A stretch of 38,184 nucleotides of DNA from contig NZ_RCOM01000015.1 of NCBI RefSeq assembly GCF_003667225.1, forward strand, positions 1 to 38,184, read 5' to 3'. Made by a program: the position numbers and the translations under genes. This document shows, one piece after another, positions 33,632-38,184 of the stretch; positions within the stretch are counted from its first letter, which is position 1, and each line of letters opens with the position of its first letter. Source of the DNA: Kocuria rhizophila (lineage in GTDB: Bacteria > Actinomycetota > Actinomycetes > Actinomycetales > Micrococcaceae). The notes beneath the pieces are model-generated. The model did no database searches. It had not been told where the DNA came from and saw only the letters and a program-made list of their open reading frames with translations.

Positions 33632-34804
33632 TCACCGCACCGGTCGAGGCCACGCACCCCTGAGCACCCGCACCGCGGCGCCGGAGAGCGCGAGCGCCCC
33701 GGAGAGTCCGAGGGCCAGGACGCCGTGCTCGACACCGAACGCGCCACCTGCCGCGTACCCGGTGACCAGGCAGAGTGTCACGATCCAACGGTACGCGGCC
33801 CAGCACCGTGCCTGCTCCGTGACCGGGACGGCGTCCAGGATGGTGCGGGACACGGCCGCGTTGAAGGCCCCGTTGGCGGCACCGCCCGCCAGGAACAGGG
33901 GCACGCCCCACGGCGCACCGGGCAGGAACACGGCGAGCGCGAGGAACACGGCACCCATGGTGGCGGCGCCGGTGACGAGCAGCGGCGTCGTCGTGCCGGG
34001 TGCGCGGCCCGCGAGCTGCCCACCGAGAACGACTCCGAGCCCCCACAGTCCCCACGCGAGACCTACCGCCGCGGCGGTCCACCCCGCGGGGCCGGTGAGG
34101 GCGAACACCCCGGCCACCCCTTCGAGCGATGTGGCGAACACGGTCCATCTCAGCAGCACCAGTCCGGCGATCCCGAACGCCCCGGGGGCCGCGAGGCGTC
34201 GGAAGCCGAGCCACACGCCGCGTTCGCGGGAAGTGTCCAGGGGGACGGGGGTGCGGCCGGTGACGCCGAGGGCGACGGCGGCCAGGGCCAGGAACGTGGC
34301 GGCGTTGACCAGCAGCAGTGGCGCGATCCCGCCGACCCCGAACGCCACACCCCCGAGTGCCGCACCGAGGGCCTGGGACAGCCCGTTGACGGTGGCCAGG
34401 TGCCCGCCCGTGCGCTGGTGGTCCCGGCTGTGCACCGCGATGAGCTTGTTCGCCACGGGTCCGGTGAGAGCCGCGACCGAACTGGCCGCCGCAACGCATC
34501 CCACGACCACGACATCCTGCCGGGCCACGGCCATGAGGCCGAACAGTCCCGCCTGGACCACCAGGGAGGCGGGCCACCACCACCAGCGCAGTGAGCGGTC
34601 CGCAAGCACGCCGCCGAACAGTCCCAGGGCGAGGGACGGAATGGCCTGCGCCAGCAGGATCGCGGAGAGCAGCTGCGGGGAACCCGCCTGGGCGGCGCGC
34701 AGGGAGAAGGCGACCGCGGCGACGTCGTCCCCGCACGAGGACAGCAGCAGGCCCGCCAGCAGCACCGTGAGTCGGAGGCCGTGGCGTGTGGGCGCGCCCG
34801 TCAC
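33632..34804 (-). CDS. Major facilitator superfamily transporter
   Basis: 390 residues with about 12 hydrophobic segments. The cytoplasmic loop after segment 2 has G-G-V-L-A-D-R-S-L-R, the MFS motif A. The sequence type is the MFS_3-like efflux family. The start is a GTG at 34804 that overlaps the stop of the DUF2087 gene (GTGA), giving translational coupling; starts further upstream lie within that gene. The substrate is unknown; coupling to a putative regulator suggests controlled efflux. Confidence 0.85.
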   Translation of the reverse strand: MTGAPTRHGLRLTVLLAGLLLSSCGDDVAAVAFSLRAAQAGSPQLLSAILLAQAIPSLALGLFGGVLADRSLRWWWWPASLVVQAGLFGLMAVARQDVVVVGCVAAASSVAALTGPVANKLIAVHSRDHQRTGGHLATVNGLSQALGAALGGVAFGVGGIAPLLLVNAATFLALAAVALGVTGRTPVPLDTSRERGVWLGFRRLAAPGAFGIAGLVLLRWTVFATSLEGVAGVFALTGPAGWTAAAVGLAWGLWGLGVVLGGQLAGRAPGTTTPLLVTGAATMGAVFLALAVFLPGAPWGVPLFLAGGAANGAFNAAVSRTILDAVPVTEQARCWAAYRWIVTLCLVTGYAAGGAFGVEHGVLALGLSGALALSGAAVRVLRGAWPRPVR

Positions 34805-35355
34805 GCGCGGCGGTCCCCCAGGTGCGTGGGCAGCCACAGGGCCTCCCACGCGGGGGCCTCCTGCTGCATGTTGGCCGTGCGCTCGGGCACCTCCTCCGGG
34901 AGCCAGTAGCGCCCGGCGTCACGCTGCAGGTAGCCGTACTCCACGAGTTCGCGGCGCCAGAACGCCCAGTCCTCGACCACGGGGCGGAGGACGTCGTTCA
35001 CCTCGGGTTCCGTGTACGTGTGCCCCGCGGAGAACAGCGAGAGCAGGTGCAGCAGCACGTGCACGCGGGCCTTGCGGCGGGCCGGGACGGAGACCACCCG
35101 GCCGTCGTGGAGGAACCGGCCGAGGGCCCTGCGGTGCTCGGCCTCGGCACGCTGCCACTGCTCGGATGCTGCGTCCGGAACCGACGGCGCGGAGCTGGGA
35201 GGCAGCGCGGGGCTGGGAGGTGGGGCGGCGGCGTCGTTCTTTCGCAGGAGGTCGGCGCGGGCCGCGGTGTAGGGCTGACCGGTGGCGCGCATGCGGGCGC
35301 GGACCAGTTGTTTGAAGTCGCTGTGGTGAGTCATCTCGTACCTGGACCGGGCCAT
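34801..35355 (-). CDS. DUF2087-domain protein, possible regulator
   Basis: 184 residues. The central part matches DUF2087: F-L-H-D-G-R-V-V-S-V-P-A-R-R-K-A-R, then Y-T-E-P-E-V-N-D-V-L, W-A-F-W-R-R-E-L-V-E-Y-G-Y-L and Y-W. The domain often follows a winged-helix DNA-binding domain in transcription regulators; here only an alanine-rich N-terminal part precedes it. A short C-terminal tail follows. The ATG at 35355 or that at 35334 could be the start (the latter has AGGT nearby). It is coupled to the MFS gene. Confidence 0.75.
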   Translation of the reverse strand: MARSRYEMTHHSDFKQLVRARMRATGQPYTAARADLLRKNDAAAPPPSPALPPSSAPSVPDAASEQWQRAEAEHRRALGRFLHDGRVVSVPARRKARVHVLLHLLSLFSAGHTYTEPEVNDVLRPVVEDWAFWRRELVEYGYLQRDAGRYWLPEEVPERTANMQQEAPAWEALWLPTHLGDRRA

Positions 35356-35587
35356 GCACCCCCAGCGTGATCGCCCGGCGGGACGAGGACGGACAGCAGT
35401 TCGAGGAACCGAGGATCTTCTCCCCTTCGCCGGGGCGCCGGAGCTGGGGTCCGTGCGCGGGCTGGGCGTCGGTTCACGCCGTCTGCCCGAGAGTATGCCA
35501 CATCACACCGTGGAACCCGGGCCGGTGTGCCTGGAGACCTGCCGCCCAACCCGTGGTCAGGAGAAAGAGCGCATCACGCCTGAGCGT
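35356..35587. other. Gap between DUF2087 and GAP-family genes
   Basis: 232 bases on which no gene, promoter pair or hairpin could be supported. Open frames here are short, arginine- and proline-rich, and look like chance frames of high-GC DNA. Confidence 0.4.
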
Positions 35588-36256
35588 TCACCTGCCGAGA
35601 TCGAGTTCCGCGAATCCCGTGGCCGCCATCCAGAACCCCACGAGCCCGGCAACCCACAGGAGCGTGATCTTTGCTTCCCTTTCGAGGACGGGGACGAGTT
35701 TCTCCAGGCGGGGCCAGATCCGATCGCCCAGGATGAGGGCGCAGACGAGCAGGATCACGGCTGGCAGCACCATCACCAGGCAGTACCCCGCGAGCAGGGC
35801 AAGACGTGAGGGCCAGCCGATGGGCATTGCCGTGATGATTCCGTTCGCGGCGAGGTACGGCACCATCGTGGCCGCTTCCGTGAGCGCGGCTCCGCCGCCC
35901 AGGGCGATCATGGCTCCGGGGTTCAGGGAACGCGGGGTCTGGCGGCGTGTCTCCCGCGTGGTCGGATTGGGCGCCAGGATCCCGAACGCGAGCAGGCCCA
36001 CGCCCGCAATCAGCTTGAACCACTGGGCGGGTTCGCTGTCCCAGACTCTGCCGGCCACGCCGGAGACCAGATCGAAGCCCAGGGCGATGGCCACGCCGAG
36101 CGCGAAGTAGATCAGCACCACGGTGGCGAAGTAGATCACCAGGGGCACCACGTCCACGCGCCGCCGGGAGAGCACCAGGACGATGGGGATCACCAGCGTC
36201 CCCAGGCTCATGCTGTCCAGCAGGGCCAGTCCGGTCAGAGCCAGGAGATCACCCAT
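35588..36256 (-). CDS. GAP-family (Sap/SfLAP) integral membrane protein
   Basis: 222 residues, six hydrophobic segments, the layout of the GAP family (sulfolipid-1-addressing protein relatives, within the LysE-like superfamily). It begins M-G-D-L-L-A-L-T-G-L-A-L-L-D-S-M-S-L-G-T, with the family's early D-S-x-S-x-G-T. In mycobacteria relatives help export cell-surface lipids. GGGAGGG lies 6 bases before the ATG. It is divergent from the TetR gene, whose two operators fill the gap, so it is the probable target of that regulator. Confidence 0.82.
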   Translation of the reverse strand: MGDLLALTGLALLDSMSLGTLVIPIVLVLSRRRVDVVPLVIYFATVVLIYFALGVAIALGFDLVSGVAGRVWDSEPAQWFKLIAGVGLLAFGILAPNPTTRETRRQTPRSLNPGAMIALGGGAALTEAATMVPYLAANGIITAMPIGWPSRLALLAGYCLVMVLPAVILLVCALILGDRIWPRLEKLVPVLEREAKITLLWVAGLVGFWMAATGFAELDLGR

Positions 36257-36268
36257 GCGCGACCCTCC

Positions 36269-36308
36269 CGTACGATCGTATGAACTACCCTGACCATACA
36301 CTTGTACG
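36269..36308. promoter_or_regulatory. Two TetR-type operators in the divergent gap
   Basis: CGTACGATCGTATG (36269-36282) and CATACACTTGTACG (36295-36308) are the same site in opposite orientation: both read CGTAC-N4-GTATG. Their centres are 26 bases apart. They fill the 67-base gap between the GAP-family gene and the TetR gene. Confidence 0.8.
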
Positions 36309-36323
36309 AGAGGTGGTGGGAAG

Positions 36324-36923
36324 ATGCCGGAGCAGCAGACGTCGGGTGACGGTGCGCCGAGTCGCCAGCGCATTGCGGAGGCGGCGATCACGGTGATCGC
36401 CCACCGCGGATTCGACGTGGTGAGTGTGCGCAGCGTGGCACAGGAGTCCGGGCTGTCCGCGGGGACCGTGCAGTACCACTACAGAACCCGCAAGGACCTC
36501 CTGGTCGCGGCCCTGGAGCGTTCCGTGGAGCGGCAGACGCAGCGCGTCATGGCCGCTCGCGGTCAACCGGGTCACCGCGCGTCACTCACGCGCACCCTGC
36601 GCGAGCTGCTGCCGGGGGAGGGGGTGCGCGATGAGGACGCGGCCGTCTGGGTCAGCTTTGGCGCCGCGGCCTCCACGCGGGACTGGCTGGCCGAGCTGTA
36701 CTGGCACGAGATGCGCACGTTCCAAGCGCTCGTGCGCCAGGCGCTGACCCGGGCGCAGGAGGACGGCGTGCTCCGCGACGGGTTGAGCCCGGAGACCGCC
36801 GCGCCTCTGGTCACGGCCCTGGTGAACGGGCTGACGCTGGACTGCCTCAACGCGCCGGATCCCGTGCGTCGCGGCGTCGAGGGCGCTCTGGAACGTGGGC
36901 TCTCGCTGCTCCTCTCGGACTGA
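36324..36923 (+). CDS. TetR/AcrR-family transcriptional regulator
   Basis: 199 residues. The N-terminal helix-turn-helix reads R-I-A-E-A-A-I-T-V-I-A-H-R-G-F-D, then S-V-R-S-V-A-Q-E-S-G-L-S-A-G-T-V-Q-Y-H-Y (residues about 34-53), typical of TetR. The C-terminal ligand domain (TetR_C_6-like) is variable. A G-rich ribosome-binding site (GAGGTGG) precedes the ATG. It probably represses itself and the divergent GAP-family gene through the paired operators. The ligand is unknown. Confidence 0.9.
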   Translation: MPEQQTSGDGAPSRQRIAEAAITVIAHRGFDVVSVRSVAQESGLSAGTVQYHYRTRKDLLVAALERSVERQTQRVMAARGQPGHRASLTRTLRELLPGEGVRDEDAAVWVSFGAAASTRDWLAELYWHEMRTFQALVRQALTRAQEDGVLRDGLSPETAAPLVTALVNGLTLDCLNAPDPVRRGVEGALERGLSLLLSD

Positions 36924-37043
36924 GGCGGGTCGGACGCGGGCGGAGTCACGCCGGGCAATGCCACCGGGTTCGAACCGTTCGCGGGGCGGCCGGGGCGAGA
37001 CCGCTCGCGCCTCGGCGCCATCCCGGGGAGGACGGGCCAGGGC

Positions 37044-38156
37044 TCAGCGTGCGAACGTGTCCTGCAGGACGCCCCGGGGTGACCACAGGGCCACGGAGTC
37101 ACCCACGTGGTCCGGGAGATCAGCGTCCGGCTGCTGGTCGGTGGTGTCCGAGCTGTGCGTGCCCGGTCCCGTGTGGAGGTGCAGCTGCTGGCCCGGCGCC
37201 AGCACACACCCCCGGCCCACGGTCATGCTGTGGCCCCGGGAGGCCCGGATGCTGTAGCCGGAGGCGTCCACCGGGTGCGGCGAGGTGTTGTGGAGGACCA
37301 CGTGCCCGCGGGTGCAGTGGCGCGGTTGCTGGTCCGGGTCCTGGCCGGTCGCGCCCACCACGCGCAGACCCTCGTTGTCGGGGAACGGTTCGGATCCCTG
37401 CACGTGGCGGGCCAGCTGCACAGGGAAGTCCCCGGTGATCCGGTCCACCCCGAGTGCCACCATCCGGTCGTAGGCGTCCGGGGAGTCCACGGTGTACACG
37501 CCCACGCTGAGGCCCGCGGCCTTGACCCGTTGCACGGCCGCGGCGTCCAGCGGTCGGTACTCGATGCCCACCGCGTGCGCGTAGCCGGCGATCTCGCCCA
37601 GCTCCGCGGCTGCGGGCACCTCGTCCGCCAGCTGCTGCAGGGGGATCTCCGGGGCCAGCGCCGCGAACGCCCGGTTGGAGGCGGCGTCGTAGCCCAGGAC
37701 CTCCACCCGACCGTCTCGTACCAGTGGCTGCCACTCGGGCTTGCGCTGCAGCGCGTCGGCCAGGACCTGCTCGATGCCCGGCGAGTTCTCGGGCGACTTG
37801 ACCTCGATAAATACGCCGATCCGGTCCCCGGCGACCGCGGCGGCGTCGTCCAGGTGCGGGATCCTCTCGCCGTGGAACGAGGCGGAGAAGTGCGAGCCCA
37901 CCTCGAGGCGCTGCAGCTCCGCCCACGTGAAGGAGGTGATCGGGTCGCGCTCGCGGCCAGGGAAGACCTTGGCCGCGTCGGTCGTGCGGGCAGGGGTGTC
38001 GTCGTGGAACGCGAACGGCACTCCGTCCGCGGAGAGCTGGACGTCCAGTTCGAAGAAGTCCGCGCGGGAAGAACGGGCCTGCCGGAATGCGCACACGGTG
38101 TTCTCGGGGGCGGTGCCGGCCGCGCCGCGGTGGCCGACCAGCAGGGGAGTGTGCAT
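37044..38156 (-). CDS. Glycerophosphodiester phosphodiesterase with a C-terminal lamin-tail-like domain
   Basis: 370 residues. The GDPD barrel starts M-H-T-P-L-L-V-G-H-R-G with the catalytic H-R-G-x-x-G-x-x-P-E-N-T pattern, E-L-D-V-Q-L-S and a second histidine in F-H-D-D. G-V-Y-T-V-D-S-P and G-V-D-R-I-T-G-D-F-P close the barrel. From about residue 275 a beta-rich segment (V-V-L-H-N-T-S, G-Y-S-I-R, L-A-P-G-Q-Q-L-H-L-H-T-G, D-S-V-A-L-W-S-P) looks like a lamin-tail domain, often found on secreted or surface proteins; no signal peptide is seen. The start is the ATG at 38156; codons further upstream come from adapter sequence at the contig end, so the true start could in principle lie further out. 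Confidence 0.88.
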   Translation of the reverse strand: MHTPLLVGHRGAAGTAPENTVCAFRQARSSRADFFELDVQLSADGVPFAFHDDTPARTTDAAKVFPGRERDPITSFTWAELQRLEVGSHFSASFHGERIPHLDDAAAVAGDRIGVFIEVKSPENSPGIEQVLADALQRKPEWQPLVRDGRVEVLGYDAASNRAFAALAPEIPLQQLADEVPAAAELGEIAGYAHAVGIEYRPLDAAAVQRVKAAGLSVGVYTVDSPDAYDRMVALGVDRITGDFPVQLARHVQGSEPFPDNEGLRVVGATGQDPDQQPRHCTRGHVVLHNTSPHPVDASGYSIRASRGHSMTVGRGCVLAPGQQLHLHTGPGTHSSDTTDQQPDADLPDHVGDSVALWSPRGVLQDTFAR

Positions 38157-38165
38157 GGGCTGGGC

Positions 38166-38184
38166 CTGGCTCTTATACACATCT
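38166..38184. other. Sequencing adapter (Nextera/Tn5 mosaic end) at the contig end
   Basis: The last 19 bases match the Tn5 mosaic-end adapter CTGTCTCTTATACACATCT with one mismatch at the fourth base; the final 15 are identical. This is a library artefact, not genome sequence. Confidence 0.93.

Noticed and set aside
33504-34922. An upstream extension of the amidohydrolase frame through the MFS gene
   Set aside because: Upstream of the methionine at 33503 the sequence is arginine-rich shadow of the transporter gene; a ribosome-binding site marks 33503.

Overview
The window is high-GC DNA with GTG and TTG starts, TAGGAT-like -10 boxes and a three-subunit succinate:menaquinone oxidoreductase. 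It suggests an actinobacterium, most likely of the Micrococcaceae (Kocuria-like; inferred from gene content only). The last 19 bases match a Nextera transposon adapter, so the right edge is a draft-contig end.

The main finding is a complete integrated mobile element of about 17.76 kb (1122-18881) inserted in the 3' end of ychF. The two junctions share only a central GT dinucleotide. Joining the outer halves restores a normal ychF end (D-V-V-E-F-R-P-N-V-stop). Joining the inner halves gives a long dyad-symmetric attP centred on that GT. This is the signature of a large serine integrase, and the element encodes one (9134-10666).

The element has two halves. The left half (1200-9037, + strand) is a defence cassette: a SNF2-type helicase and a type III restriction-modification pair (Mod, Res). 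The integrase, a convergent TIR-domain gene and an ArdA anti-restriction gene lie in the middle. The right half is one leftward operon of seven overlapping genes (18544 to 12133): an excisionase-like HTH protein, a 1047-residue family B DNA polymerase, a DCL/DUF3223 protein, a small charged protein, a MobC-like protein, a MOBP-type relaxase and an MbeB-like coiled-coil membrane protein. The last gene starts inside the relaxase gene, as mbeB does in ColE1. A self-encoded family B polymerase, an integrase, defence genes and mobilization genes, with no terminal-protein gene, match the pipolin type of element (primer-independent PolB). This looks like an actinobacterial, serine-integrase version.

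Right of the element are the stranded native ychF end with its terminator, a broken DUF4143-type ATPase gene and a GNAT acetyltransferase. Ordinary chromosome follows: an SLC13/DASS dicarboxylate transporter, sdhCAB (- strand), an FkbM methyltransferase, a TPP riboswitch with thiC, an L-lactate permease, an alpha/beta hydrolase, an amidohydrolase, a DUF2087-MFS pair, a GAP-family membrane protein divergent from a TetR regulator with two matching operators, and a glycerophosphodiester phosphodiesterase with a lamin-tail-like domain. The dicarboxylate transporter, succinate dehydrogenase and lactate permease together indicate use of organic acids. An 11-base motif is shared by the first two promoter regions.
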